From CBDEGK01 sp965237855 (GTDB taxonomy: Bacteria; Pseudomonadota; Gammaproteobacteria; Pseudomonadales; Halieaceae): 64,000 nucleotides of DNA. Positions within the stretch are counted from its first letter, which is position 1, and each line of letters opens with the position of its first letter. Of this stretch, positions 42,918 through 52,155 are shown piece by piece. Below the pieces are notes generated by a model, which was not told the DNA's origin, searched no databases, and saw only the letters and a program-made list of their open reading frames with translations. The position numbers were made by a program, and so were the translations under genes. The stretch covers positions 372,001-436,000 of the forward strand of contig CBDEGK010000002.1 in assembly GCA_965237855.1 (NCBI GenBank). The letters run 5' to 3'.

Positions 42918-44359
42918 TGCAATGGGAAATCGTAATTGGCCTGGAAGTCCACGTACAACTGGCCACCCAATCCAAAATTTTCTCGGGCGCCGCTGCCAGC
43001 TTTGGTGCGCAAGCTAACAGCCAGGCTTGTGCCGTTGATCTGGCCATGCCGGGGATGTTGCCAGTGCTCAACGAGGAAGCCGTGCGCCTGGCAGTAAAGT
43101 TTGGCCTGGGGATCGACGCCGAAATTGGCCGACGCTCGGTCTTCGATCGCAAAAATTATTTCTACCCCGACTCACCGAAGGGCTACCAGATCTCTCAGTT
43201 CGACCATCCCATTGTCGGCAAGGGCCAGGTCGAGATTCATCTCGCCGACGGCAGCCACAAATTCATCGAAATTACCCGGGCACATCTTGAGGAAGATGCG
43301 GGTAAATCCCTGCACGAAGACTTCCACGGCCAATCGGGCATTGACCTCAACCGCGCTGGCACTCCCTTATTGGAAATCGTCTCGGAGCCAGATATTCGAT
43401 CCGCGGAAGAAGCCGTCGCCTACTTGAAAACCATTCATTCGCTGATCACCTATCTCGGCGTTTCCGATGGGAATATGGCGGAGGGGTCCATGCGCTGCGA
43501 CGTCAACTTGTCCCTGCGGCCTTTTGGACAAGAGGAATATGGCACCCGCACCGAAACCAAGAACGTGAACTCGTTTCGATTTGTGGAGAAAGCGATCCAT
43601 GTTGAAACAGCGCGGCAGATGGATATCCTCGAAGATGGCGGTAGCATCACCCAGGAAACCCGGCTCTACGATGCCGACCGCAATGAAACACGCTCCATGC
43701 GCAGCAAAGAAGTAGCCAACGATTACCGCTACTTCCCGGAGCCGGACTTGCTGCCCGTTGTCATCGACGAGGACTTTATCGACAAGCTGCGCGCGAGCTT
43801 GCCAGAGCTGCCGCGACAGAAGCGGGCCCGCTTTGTCCAACAACACGAGCTCAGCGCCTACGACGCGGCGGTACTTGCCAGCTCTCGGGAGCTAGCCGAC
43901 TATTTCGAGGCAGTGGTCACTGAGTGTGGTGACTCCAAGCTGGCTGCCAACTGGGTGCAGGTGGAGTTGCTGGGTCAGTTGAACAAATCCGAGCTAGAAC
44001 TGAGTGCCAGTGCGGTCTCAGCACCTATGCTGGGTGAACTCATTACCCGCATTCTCGACAACAGTATTTCCGGTAAGATCGCCAAGCAGGTCTTTGAAGC
44101 CATGTGGAACGGTGAAGGTAATGCTGATGCCATCATCGAGAGCAAAGGCTTCAAACAGCTCAATGACAGCGGCGAATTGGAGGCCATGGTCGACCAAGTC
44201 ATCGCCAACAACAGCACTCAAGTCGAACAATATCTGGCCGCCGACGAGGGCAAGCGCAAAAAACTGCTGGGCTTCTTTGTTGGTCAAATCATGAAGGCCT
44301 CACAGGGCCAGGCCAACCCCAAAATGGTCAACGAACTCCTGCACAAGAAATTGGTATAA
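42917..44359 (+). CDS. gatB: Asp/Glu-tRNA amidotransferase subunit B
   Basis: A 480-residue kinase/transamidase subunit. WEIVIGLEVHVQLATQSKIFSG is the family start, FDRKNYFYPDSPKGYQISQFD the active-site cradle and MRCDVNLSLRP a further block; the C-terminal helical YqeY-like tail runs from about residue 330. In this branch Mg2+ and ATP are used to phosphorylate the misacylated tRNA. Confidence 0.96.
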   Translation: MQWEIVIGLEVHVQLATQSKIFSGAAASFGAQANSQACAVDLAMPGMLPVLNEEAVRLAVKFGLGIDAEIGRRSVFDRKNYFYPDSPKGYQISQFDHPIVGKGQVEIHLADGSHKFIEITRAHLEEDAGKSLHEDFHGQSGIDLNRAGTPLLEIVSEPDIRSAEEAVAYLKTIHSLITYLGVSDGNMAEGSMRCDVNLSLRPFGQEEYGTRTETKNVNSFRFVEKAIHVETARQMDILEDGGSITQETRLYDADRNETRSMRSKEVANDYRYFPEPDLLPVVIDEDFIDKLRASLPELPRQKRARFVQQHELSAYDAAVLASSRELADYFEAVVTECGDSKLAANWVQVELLGQLNKSELELSASAVSAPMLGELITRILDNSISGKIAKQVFEAMWNGEGNADAIIESKGFKQLNDSGELEAMVDQVIANNSTQVEQYLAADEGKRKKLLGFFVGQIMKASQGQANPKMVNELLHKKLV

Positions 44360-44362
44360 CGC

Positions 44363-44653
44363 ATGAAGAAAGACAAAGAAAAGGTAGTGGACGAAGTCTG
44401 GACTGAAGAACGGGTCAGAAGCTTTCTCGACGTGAAATCATACGACGCGGTAGATGCGGATTTTCACATGCTATTTAAAGCCTACCAGAGCATGCGCGCA
44501 GACGATTTTGAGAAATTCATTGGTTTCTTCCTGGCACAGAACCGCGATCTCAATGCCACCAACCCGGCGGGTGACACGGTGCTATCGATCGTTGAACAGC
44601 ACCGCCGTTCAGGAGACTACGCCGCCCTCCTACGATCCGCTGGCGCCGAGTAA
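44363..44653 (+). CDS. PA4642-family small protein
   Basis: A 96-residue soluble acidic protein of unknown function. It matches the conserved gammaproteobacterial family named after Pseudomonas PA4642: KDKEKVVDEVWTEERVRSFL at the start, YQSMRADDFEKFIGFF in the middle and GRDLNATNPxG-like NRDLNATNPAGDTVL near the end, a pattern resembling an ankyrin turn. It starts 3 bases after gatB and is probably in the same transcript. Confidence 0.8.
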   Translation: MKKDKEKVVDEVWTEERVRSFLDVKSYDAVDADFHMLFKAYQSMRADDFEKFIGFFLAQNRDLNATNPAGDTVLSIVEQHRRSGDYAALLRSAGAE

Positions 44654-44659
44654 ATCGCG

Positions 44660-45256
44660 CTAGCCGGCGCCTCCGCGACGGCCCAGGAAGCGCTCGCGAT
44701 TCCGTTGTTTAGCAGCCTCACTTTTCCGTAGTAATACATACACGGCGCCAGTGCCCCCGTGCTGGGGCCGGGCGCTGTGAAAGGCCTGCACTATCTCCAG
44801 CTCACGCAGCCAGTGATCGACGCCCCCCTTGATAATCGATTGTTGTTCAACACTGCTGCTGTTCTCGCCCTTGCCGTGCACGATCTGCACGCTGCGCATA
44901 CCCAGTTCCTGCGCCTGCTGTACGAACTCATAGATCTCCCGACGGGCCCGCTCAAAGCCCATACGGTGCAGGTTCAATCGCGCCTCGGCCTCATAGCGCC
45001 CCTGCTTGAGCTTCCTGAACACGCCGTTCTGTACACCGGGTCGCTTGAAACTCAGCACGTACCAGGAATCGCGTGGCACAACTCCTTCATCGGCCAGGGG
45101 ATTAACTTGTGGATCTTCGGCAGCGGCGGATTCACGGCGGGCGCGTAGCGCCTCAGTGTCGGCGGCATCTTTTTTCAGCGCCACACGTTCCGCTCGGCGT
45201 AGAGGCTCTACGTCGGTCATGGCCTGCTGAAACAGGAAATCCTCGTCATCATTCAT
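44660..45256 (-). CDS. Smr-domain DNA endonuclease SmrA-like
   Basis: About 198 residues from ATG 45256 (MNDDEDFLFQQAMTDVEPL). The C-terminal Smr domain contains LNLHRMGFERARREIYEFV and IVHGKGENSS, the LDLHG and HGKG motifs of MutS2-type nicking endonucleases. The N-terminal half is charged and likely disordered. A longer in-frame start at 45370 would reach into the cysZ start and is rejected. Converges with the PA4642-like gene. Confidence 0.87.
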   Translation of the reverse strand: MNDDEDFLFQQAMTDVEPLRRAERVALKKDAADTEALRARRESAAAEDPQVNPLADEGVVPRDSWYVLSFKRPGVQNGVFRKLKQGRYEAEARLNLHRMGFERARREIYEFVQQAQELGMRSVQIVHGKGENSSSVEQQSIIKGGVDHWLRELEIVQAFHSARPQHGGTGAVYVLLRKSEAAKQRNRERFLGRRGGAG

Positions 45257-45368
45257 AGTCCACAGTATTATAAAAGAATGCCTGCCCTCCCCGATAGCAA
45301 TATGCAGCAATGCCCGCTCTGCGAGGGGGCCAACAGCTGCCTGGACGCAACCAGGATGGAGGCGACTC

Positions 45369-46103
45369 ATGCGGGGTAATATTGTCGGTGGCGCGGACTA
45401 CCTGGTGCGCGGGGCCAAGATGCTTAAACACCCGAGCCTGGTACCTTTTGTGGCAATCCCACTGCTAATCAATATGCTGATTTTTGGCAGCCTGATTGTC
45501 TATACCCTGGCTTCTATCAGCGGCACGATCGAGGACTGGATGGCGGTCATCCCCGATTGGTTGTCATTTCTGAACTGGCTGATTTGGCCCATTATCATTA
45601 TCGGTATAGCCCTGGTCAGCGGCTACCTGTTTACCGCAGTGGCCATTTTAATAGCCTCCCCATTTAATGCCCTGCTGGCCGAGAAAGCCGAGGAACTCAT
45701 CACCGGTCAGCCCGTGGCAGGACTGGAGGGATTTGTGGGTGCATTAAAGGGCTTCCCGCGGGCGCTGATGCGGGAACTCAGTAAGTTTCTGTATTATCTG
45801 CCCTTGTTATTGCTGGTGTTTGTCCTCAGCTGGGTTGTCAATGTCCTGGCACCCTTACTGTGGTTTATCCTCGGCGCCTGGATGATGTCGGTGCAATACG
45901 TCGACTATCCCATGGACAACCATGTGCTGAGTTTTGCGGAAGTGAAACAGGTACTGCGTGAGCGCCGCCTCAGCAGCCTCGGCTTCGGCGGCCTAGTGGC
46001 GCTGGTAAGCGGAATACCCGTGGTGAACTTTTTTGTTATGCCCGCCGCCGTAGTTGGTGCAACCATTTACTGGTGTGAGGAGTTGCGGCTCAGTGAGAGG
46101 TAG
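45369..46103 (+). CDS. cysZ: CysZ-family sulfate transporter
   Basis: A 244-residue membrane protein with four or more helices, matching the EI24/CysZ family: HPSLVPFVAIPLLINMLIF, GYLFTAVAILIASPFNALLAEK and a PMDNHVLSFAEVK block. CysZ feeds sulfate to cysteine synthesis and PAPS formation, which would also serve the sulfotransferase at 1944 (inference). The 3' end overlaps rhlB by 14 bases, tail to tail. Confidence 0.88.
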   Translation: MRGNIVGGADYLVRGAKMLKHPSLVPFVAIPLLINMLIFGSLIVYTLASISGTIEDWMAVIPDWLSFLNWLIWPIIIIGIALVSGYLFTAVAILIASPFNALLAEKAEELITGQPVAGLEGFVGALKGFPRALMRELSKFLYYLPLLLLVFVLSWVVNVLAPLLWFILGAWMMSVQYVDYPMDNHVLSFAEVKQVLRERRLSSLGFGGLVALVSGIPVVNFFVMPAAVVGATIYWCEELRLSER

Positions 46104-47334
46104 ACGCTAACAGCTCTTCAGGGGGCATGGTACAGGCTAATTTCTGCCCCAATAGTGCTTCGATATCCGGCAACAGGAAAGCCTCATCTTCGCTGGCAAA
46201 ACTCACCGATATACCGGTGGCACCCGCGCGACCGGTTCGACCGATTCGATGTACGTAGTCCTCGGGATCTTCCGGCAGGTTAAAGTTCACCACGTGGCTG
46301 ACCCCTTCGACATGAATACCGCGTCCCGCCACATCTGTGGCAACCAATACTTGGATAGTACGTTCTTTAAACTGCTCGAGCGTGCGGGTGCGCTTGCTCT
46401 GAGGCACCTCCCCGGACAATACGCCACAGCGAAAACCGCCTTTGCGCAGGCGCTCGTAAAGACGTCGCACCTGGTCGCGTCGATTGGCAAAAACAATCAC
46501 ACTGCCGGCCTCATCGCTACGCAAGAGGTTGCAAAGCACTTTGAATCGCTCGTCACTGGAGACCATGTACACGCGCTGCTCGACACTATCAACAGCCACC
46601 TGCTCAGGCTCTATCTCTACATGCACAGGCTCAAAGGTCCATTGCTGCGACAGGTTGATGATGTCCTGGGAGAAGGTCGCACTGAATAACAGCGTTTGAC
46701 GATGTGACTTGGCTGGCGTCGCACGCACAATGCGTTTGACCTGGGGAATAAAACCCATATCCAGCATACGGTCGGCTTCATCCAACACCAGGATTTCAAT
46801 CCGATCCAGGAACAGGTCCCGACGACTCATAAAATCGAGCAAGCGACCGGGAGTCGCGACCACCAGGTCTACCGGGTCGCGTTGCAGGCGATTGAGCTGT
46901 TTCTGGTAGTCCATGCCACCAATCAGGGTGGAGATTCGCAGGCCGGTATACTTGGCGTGGTCTTCTGCATCGGCGGCGATCTGCATGACCAGCTCGCGGG
47001 TTGGCGCGATCACCAGCGCTCGAGGCTCTCCAAAAAAACGCTCACCCTCCAGCGGATGATTGAGCAGGTCATTGAAAATGGTGACCAAAAAGGCCGCCGT
47101 TTTGCCGGTGCCGGTTTGCGCTTTGCCAATGGCATCATGGCCCTGGCACGTCTGCGGCAGTATGGCCGCCTGTATCGGCGAGCAGTATTGAAAGCCTAAA
47201 TCGGCTATGCCATGCAGGATAGTATCGTGCAGGTCGAGGTCGTGGAAACGGGTTTCACCTTCCTGTTCTGGCACCTGGAATTGGTCAATGGTCCAGTCTT
47301 CAGCCGACTCATGGTTTTTGTTCTTTTTGCTCAC
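46090..47334 (-). CDS. rhlB: DEAD-box ATP-dependent RNA helicase RhlB
   Basis: A 414-residue helicase of the RNA degradosome. Motif order: Q motif region FQYCSPIQAAILP, AQTGTGKTAAF (I), PTRELVMQIA (Ia), LDEADRMLDMG (II), FSATFS (III), VATDVAGRGIHV (V), HRIGRTGRAG (VI). The short C-terminal tail lacks the long basic extension of Pseudomonas RhlB. Start GTG 47334. RNase E, its partner, is not here, and RNase G is reduced to a remnant at 37707. Confidence 0.9.
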   Translation of the reverse strand: MSKKNKNHESAEDWTIDQFQVPEQEGETRFHDLDLHDTILHGIADLGFQYCSPIQAAILPQTCQGHDAIGKAQTGTGKTAAFLVTIFNDLLNHPLEGERFFGEPRALVIAPTRELVMQIAADAEDHAKYTGLRISTLIGGMDYQKQLNRLQRDPVDLVVATPGRLLDFMSRRDLFLDRIEILVLDEADRMLDMGFIPQVKRIVRATPAKSHRQTLLFSATFSQDIINLSQQWTFEPVHVEIEPEQVAVDSVEQRVYMVSSDERFKVLCNLLRSDEAGSVIVFANRRDQVRRLYERLRKGGFRCGVLSGEVPQSKRTRTLEQFKERTIQVLVATDVAGRGIHVEGVSHVVNFNLPEDPEDYVHRIGRTGRAGATGISVSFASEDEAFLLPDIEALLGQKLACTMPPEELLASTSH

Positions 47335-47398
47335 TTGGAGATTCCCACCTAAAAAAAGCGGGGCATTCTATCACTTTTATCGGCGTAATGTTGGCTGC

Positions 47399-47995
47399 TT
47401 AAACCTCGCTCTGGCCGCCACAAAACTGGTGCAGCCAGTAATCGACACTCACATAGCGACCGCCGCCGGTAAAGAACAGGGCAAACAACATCGCCAGGTA
47501 AGTTACCGCGAACTCGATTCCGTTGTTGAGAATGACAAAACCGCCCTTCTCCGTCAGCCAGCCGTAGTTACTGTGCTCCTGCAAAACCTCCCTGGCGCGG
47601 GACAATCGGACAGACACTTCCTCAACATTAGAGTCGGCAATCGCGGCCCAGCCGTAATCCCAGTGTACGGCGAATATGGCGACCAGCATGGTCACCATGA
47701 GCGGCACCGATATCCAGCGCGTGGCCAGCCCCAGGGCCAGTAATATTGCCCCTATCGCCTCGGTGTAAGCTGCTAAATAGGCCAACAGGGCTGGAAACGG
47801 CAGGCCCAGTCCCCATTCGGAATTGCCAAACCAGGCAATGGTATTTTCAATGCCGGCTATCTTGGTCGTACCAGCCATCCAGAATATCGGCACCAGGTAT
47901 AGCCGTAAGGCCAGCGGTGCCAAGCCATCCAGGTATTTCAGGCGCCCAAACAGCGCATTGTGAAGCGTGTAGTAATTTGCCACTACTGCGTTCAT
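47399..47995 (-). CDS. DoxX-family membrane protein
   Basis: A 198-residue protein with about four membrane helices. RLYLVPIFWMAGTTKIAGIENTI is the family start, and GLPFPALLAYLAAYTEAIGAILLALGLATR the central pair of helices. ATG 47995 is preferred over a longer frame from 48118 that runs back into moeB. Family members are linked to redox or sulfur stress, but no function can be assigned. It is inserted between rhlB and moeB. Confidence 0.85.
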   Translation of the reverse strand: MNAVVANYYTLHNALFGRLKYLDGLAPLALRLYLVPIFWMAGTTKIAGIENTIAWFGNSEWGLGLPFPALLAYLAAYTEAIGAILLALGLATRWISVPLMVTMLVAIFAVHWDYGWAAIADSNVEEVSVRLSRAREVLQEHSNYGWLTEKGGFVILNNGIEFAVTYLAMLFALFFTGGGRYVSVDYWLHQFCGGQSEV

Positions 47996-48047
47996 ATGTG
48001 TTCTCCCTACCGTCGTGGAAAATATGACTAGGCCTTTCGTAAAAAGT

Positions 48048-48791
48048 TCAGCCGCACACCGGACAGTTTTCACGCTTGCGCAAACGCAGGCGCTGCACCT
48101 GCATTGACCAGGCATCAATAACCAGCATGTATCCTAGCAAAGGCTCGCCAAATTTAGCTAAAAGCTTGACCGCTTCCAACGCCTGCAGACTGCCAATGAC
48201 ACCGACAACCGGTGACAGTACACCACTTTCTGAACAGCTCAGGTTCTCGTCGCCGGCAGTGTCATCGTACAGGCATCGATAGCAGGGACCGCTGTGGGCG
48301 GGATGGAATACCGCGACCTGGCCCTCACTGCGAATAGCGGCACCAGAAACCAAAGGCACTCCAGCCTGGACGCAAGCCCGGTTGAGGGCAAATCGCGTGG
48401 CAAAGTTGTCGCTGGCATCCACCACCAGGTCCACCCTCAGTGCCAGCTCGACCATTTCGGACTCTTGCAATCGGCGCTCAATACACTCCAGTTTGCATTC
48501 GGAATTGCGAGCAGCTACCGACTGCGCGGCCGAACGTGCCTTGTTCATACCCAATCGCGCTTCGGTATGAGCCAGCTGGCGCTGCAAATTGCTCAGCTCC
48601 ACCTCGTCACCATCGGCCAATACCAGCTTGCCGATACCCGCAGCTGCCAGGTACAGGGCCACCGGAGAGCCGAGACCGCCCAGGCCGACCACCAGCACAC
48701 GCGCTGATAGCAAGCGTTCCTGGCCGGCAACATCCAGCTCCCCCAGCATGATCTGACGTGAGTAACGCAATAACTGCTGGTCGCTAATCAT
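48048..48791 (-). CDS. moeB: Molybdopterin-synthase adenylyltransferase MoeB-like
   Basis: A 247-residue E1-like ThiF/MoeB/HesA enzyme that adenylates the C-terminal glycine of a sulfur carrier. The ATP loop VLVVGLGGLGSPVALYL, the DGDEVELSNLQRQ block and the Asp in VDASDNFATR are present, with zinc cysteines in CYRC and CPVC. No rhodanese domain. ThiF is an alternative role. Its start overlaps the prmC stop by 4 bases, which matches the prfA-prmC-moeB order in many gammaproteobacteria. Confidence 0.88.
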   Translation of the reverse strand: MISDQQLLRYSRQIMLGELDVAGQERLLSARVLVVGLGGLGSPVALYLAAAGIGKLVLADGDEVELSNLQRQLAHTEARLGMNKARSAAQSVAARNSECKLECIERRLQESEMVELALRVDLVVDASDNFATRFALNRACVQAGVPLVSGAAIRSEGQVAVFHPAHSGPCYRCLYDDTAGDENLSCSESGVLSPVVGVIGSLQALEAVKLLAKFGEPLLGYMLVIDAWSMQVQRLRLRKRENCPVCG

Positions 48792-49630
48792 GCCAGGTAG
48801 CCACCGCTAACGCGTTCCAATCCGGCCAGGTCACGCCTCGACTCGACCCCGACAAAACCCGCAGCAGATAACAGGGCTCGCACTGCTGCCGCCTGATCAA
48901 AACCGTGCTCCATCAGCAAATATCCTCCACTGGCAAGATAAGCGGGCGCCAATTCAGCCAGTAGGCGTATGTCATCCAGTCCATCCACACCCGAGGACAA
49001 CGCAGCTCGAGGTTCGTAACTCACGCCATCACCGTGCAAGTGAGGGTCGCTTTCAGGAATATAGGGGGGGTTACTCACCATTAAATTCCACCGCTTCCCA
49101 GGTAACTGTTGGAACCAATCAGAGCATAGGAAACTGACCCGCGCCAGCCCCAGCGCCGAGGCATTTACCCGTGCGACCTCCAAGGCCTCTTCGCTGCAGT
49201 CAGTTGCTGTCAGCTGCCAATGGGGTCTCTCCCGGGCCAATGCCAGTGCCACGGCACCACTGCCAGTACCCAGGTCAACAACGCATGCAGTTTCGGGGAG
49301 CGCAAGTGCCAACGCCCACTGCACCAGGGTTTCGGTATCCGCCCTTGGGATCAAGGTGTGCTCGTTAACCGTGAGGGGAAGTGACCAGAATTCCTGTTTG
49401 CCCAGCAAATAGGCGAGCGGTTTCCCCTGCCGACGCTGTGACACCAAACGCTGAAAGTGCTCGGCATCGGCACTCTCTACCGCGGCCTCTGGCCAGCTGT
49501 AGAGCCAGGTTCGGGGTTTGCTCAAGCAATGGCAGAGCAGAAGTTCCAGGTCCAGCCTATCCAGGTCCGCTTTATCCAGGTCGAAAGGCGCCCCGGACGC
49601 AGCACTGATTAGATCCCGGACCGTGGCCAT
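48788..49630 (-). CDS. prmC: Release factor glutamine methyltransferase PrmC
   Basis: A 280-residue SAM-dependent enzyme that methylates the GGQ glutamine of RF1 and RF2. The SAM loop VVDLGTGSGAVALAL and the NPPY catalytic motif (LMVSNPPYIPESDPH) are present, after an N-terminal helical domain (about 1-80). Its ATG at 49630 overlaps the last base of prfA. Confidence 0.95.
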   Translation of the reverse strand: MATVRDLISAASGAPFDLDKADLDRLDLELLLCHCLSKPRTWLYSWPEAAVESADAEHFQRLVSQRRQGKPLAYLLGKQEFWSLPLTVNEHTLIPRADTETLVQWALALALPETACVVDLGTGSGAVALALARERPHWQLTATDCSEEALEVARVNASALGLARVSFLCSDWFQQLPGKRWNLMVSNPPYIPESDPHLHGDGVSYEPRAALSSGVDGLDDIRLLAELAPAYLASGGYLLMEHGFDQAAAVRALLSAAGFVGVESRRDLAGLERVSGGYLA

Positions 49631-50718
49631 CAGTCATTGTCAGACAGAGCTGCCAACTGGTCCGCCTGGTGCTCCTGTCGCAATGGCTCGACCACCACCC
49701 CCAGCTCGCCCTCCAGGATCTCTGCCAGCTTGTACAAGGTAAGGTTGATACGGTGATCGGTAACCCGGCCCTGGGGAAAGTTATATGTGCGGATGCGATC
49801 ACTGCGATCGCCGGTACCCACCAGGTTGCGCCGTTCCGCCGCTTGCTCCGCAGCCTGCTTCTCCTGTACGCCAGACAATAGCCTGGCTTGCAACAGTGAC
49901 ATGGCACGGGCCTTGTTCTTGTGCTGTGAGCGCTCATCCTGGCATTCGACAACCATGCCGGTAGGTAAATGCGTAATCCGTACCGCTGAATCAGTCTTGT
50001 TAACGTGCTGACCACCGGCGCCAGATGCCCGGTAAGTATCAATACGCAAATCAGCTTTGTTGATCTCAATCTCATCCACCTCTTCGGCCTCGGGCAAAAT
50101 GGCCACCGTGCACGCCGAGGTATGAATACGCCCCTGGGATTCGGTTTCAGGCACGCGCTGGACGCGATGGGCACCGGACTCAAACTTCAGGTGAGCATAG
50201 ACATCCGCTCCGGCAACGCGACTGATAATCTCCTTGAAACCACCGTGCTCACCAGGCCGTTCGCTGATGATCTCCACCTGCCAGCGCTGCGATTCCGCGT
50301 AACGGCTATACATGCGAAACAGGTCTCCCGAAAAAATCGCCGCCTCATCACCCCCGGTACCGGCGCGAATTTCAAGAAACACATTGTTGCTGTCGTTGTG
50401 GTCTCGCGGTAGCAGTAGCCTTTGCAGCTCCACCTCCAGCGTAGCCAACTCCTCCTGCCCACTGACCAGTTCCTCCTCTGCCAATTCACGCATATCGGCC
50501 TCGCCGTCACCGAGCATCGTCCTGGCTTCATCGAGATCGTCGTTGACCTCGCGATAGCGCGAGAAACATGTCACCACGGTTTCCAACTCGGAGTACTCCC
50601 GCGACAAGTCACGGAACTGGTTTTGATTACTAATAATTTCACTGTCACTTAGCAGCGCCGCCACTTCTTCGTAGCGATCACACAAGGTATCCAGTTTGAC
50701 TAGCAGGGAATTTTTCAT
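49630..50718 (-). CDS. prfA: Peptide chain release factor 1
   Basis: A 362-residue class I release factor reading UAA and UAG. The catalytic GGQ is in GAGGQHVNKTDSA at about residue 233; the codon-recognition region has the RF1-type PETESQGRIHTSACTVA stretch. Followed directly by prmC and preceded by hemA (11-base gap), the classic hemA-prfA-prmC operon. Confidence 0.97.
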   Translation of the reverse strand: MKNSLLVKLDTLCDRYEEVAALLSDSEIISNQNQFRDLSREYSELETVVTCFSRYREVNDDLDEARTMLGDGEADMRELAEEELVSGQEELATLEVELQRLLLPRDHNDSNNVFLEIRAGTGGDEAAIFSGDLFRMYSRYAESQRWQVEIISERPGEHGGFKEIISRVAGADVYAHLKFESGAHRVQRVPETESQGRIHTSACTVAILPEAEEVDEIEINKADLRIDTYRASGAGGQHVNKTDSAVRITHLPTGMVVECQDERSQHKNKARAMSLLQARLLSGVQEKQAAEQAAERRNLVGTGDRSDRIRTYNFPQGRVTDHRINLTLYKLAEILEGELGVVVEPLRQEHQADQLAALSDND

Positions 50719-50729
50719 TGTCTTCCGAT

Positions 50730-52004
50730 TTACTCTTTATCCTGGTCCAGGCCCAACAGCAAGTGTGCCGCATCAAGCACATCCTGGCGCCCCTCCGCAC
50801 TGGCTCGCTTCATCTCTGCGCTGGGGCTGTGTACTAATTTATTGGTGAGACTGCGCGCCAGCCCCTCCACAACCTGTGCCGGTGATGTACCCTTGGCCAG
50901 CGAGCGCAGGGCGCGGTCTATCTCCGCATCTCTCATGGATTCGGCCTGTGCCCGCAGCGCCTTCACGGAGTCTACTGCCGCCAGGGAACGCAACTCCCGG
51001 CTAAAGTCTTCAACTCCCTCGTCAATAATCTGGTCAGCTTTGCCCGCTTCATGCTGCCGTGAACGCAGGTTCTCATCGACAATCTCACGCAGGTCGTCGA
51101 TGCTGTAGAGATACACATCACTCAAGTCACCGACCTGGGGTTCGATATCCCGGGGTATGGCGAGGTCGATCATTAAAATAGGCCGATGCTTGCGCAGCTT
51201 GAGAGCCCTCTCGACGGCGCCTTTGCCGAGTAGGGGTAGCTGGCTTGCAGTCGACGATATGACAATGTCGGCATGCTCCAACTGATCCGGAATTTCAGCC
51301 AACAGCACGGCTTCGGCACCAAACTGCTCGGCCAGTTCGCGCGCGCGCCCCAGGGTTCGATTGGCCACCACGATGCCACCCACCCCGCTGTCCACCAGGT
51401 GCCGTGCCACCAACTCAATCGTCTCACCCGCACCGACCAGTAGTGCCCGGGTTTCCGCCAGCTCTGTGAAAATCCTGCCGGCCAGGTCAACCGCCGCATA
51501 GGCCACCGAAACCGGGTTTTCACCAATTGCTGTATCGGTGCGGATGCGCTTGGCAACAGAGAGCACACAGCGAAAAGCGCGTGCCAATGTGCCGCCTACC
51601 GTGTTCGCCTCCTCCGCCACAGCCAAGGCCGATTTCATCTGTCCCAGTATCTGCGGTTCGCCCAACACCATGGAGTCGAGTCCACTGGCAACCTTGATCA
51701 TATGCCGCAGTGCAGCATCGTCAGCGTAGATGTAACAACTGGGGGCGATCTCCTGTTCCTCGAGACCGTGATACGCCGCCAGCCACCGCAATGCTGACTG
51801 CTGTGCCAGGGCGTGACCCTCGTCTTCGCCGACAAAGAACAATTCTGTACGATTGCAGGTAGAGAGTATGACAAGCTCGGGCAAGTGAGCTTCGGCACAC
51901 GCCTGTTGCAGCGCATCGACCAAAAGCTCGGGCGCAAAAGCCACCCGCTCGCGCAAGTCGAGAACCGCCGTTGTGTGATTGATGCCCAGTGCAGTGAGGC
52001 CCAT
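50730..52004 (-). CDS. hemA: Glutamyl-tRNA reductase
   Basis: A 424-residue enzyme of the C5 route to 5-aminolevulinate. The nucleophile is Cys50 in LSTCNRTELF; the NADPH loop is LLVGAGETIELVARHL; the C-terminal dimerisation helix covers about 315-424. First gene of the hemA-prfA-prmC-moeB operon; divergent from the TPR lipoprotein gene with 151 bases between. Confidence 0.96.
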   Translation of the reverse strand: MGLTALGINHTTAVLDLRERVAFAPELLVDALQQACAEAHLPELVILSTCNRTELFFVGEDEGHALAQQSALRWLAAYHGLEEQEIAPSCYIYADDAALRHMIKVASGLDSMVLGEPQILGQMKSALAVAEEANTVGGTLARAFRCVLSVAKRIRTDTAIGENPVSVAYAAVDLAGRIFTELAETRALLVGAGETIELVARHLVDSGVGGIVVANRTLGRARELAEQFGAEAVLLAEIPDQLEHADIVISSTASQLPLLGKGAVERALKLRKHRPILMIDLAIPRDIEPQVGDLSDVYLYSIDDLREIVDENLRSRQHEAGKADQIIDEGVEDFSRELRSLAAVDSVKALRAQAESMRDAEIDRALRSLAKGTSPAQVVEGLARSLTNKLVHSPSAEMKRASAEGRQDVLDAAHLLLGLDQDKE

Positions 52005-52155
52005 ATGCCCGCCCGTCTGACGAAATTAAGGTACCGAATTCGGCCGCAAGTGGCCAGCCGTAAAAAAAGTGCGGAATTTTAACAAGTTGCGCCGCACAAT
52101 GCAGGAAAAAATCGGCTTTTTAGGAGATTTTCCCCAGCTGTGTCATCATTGTTGA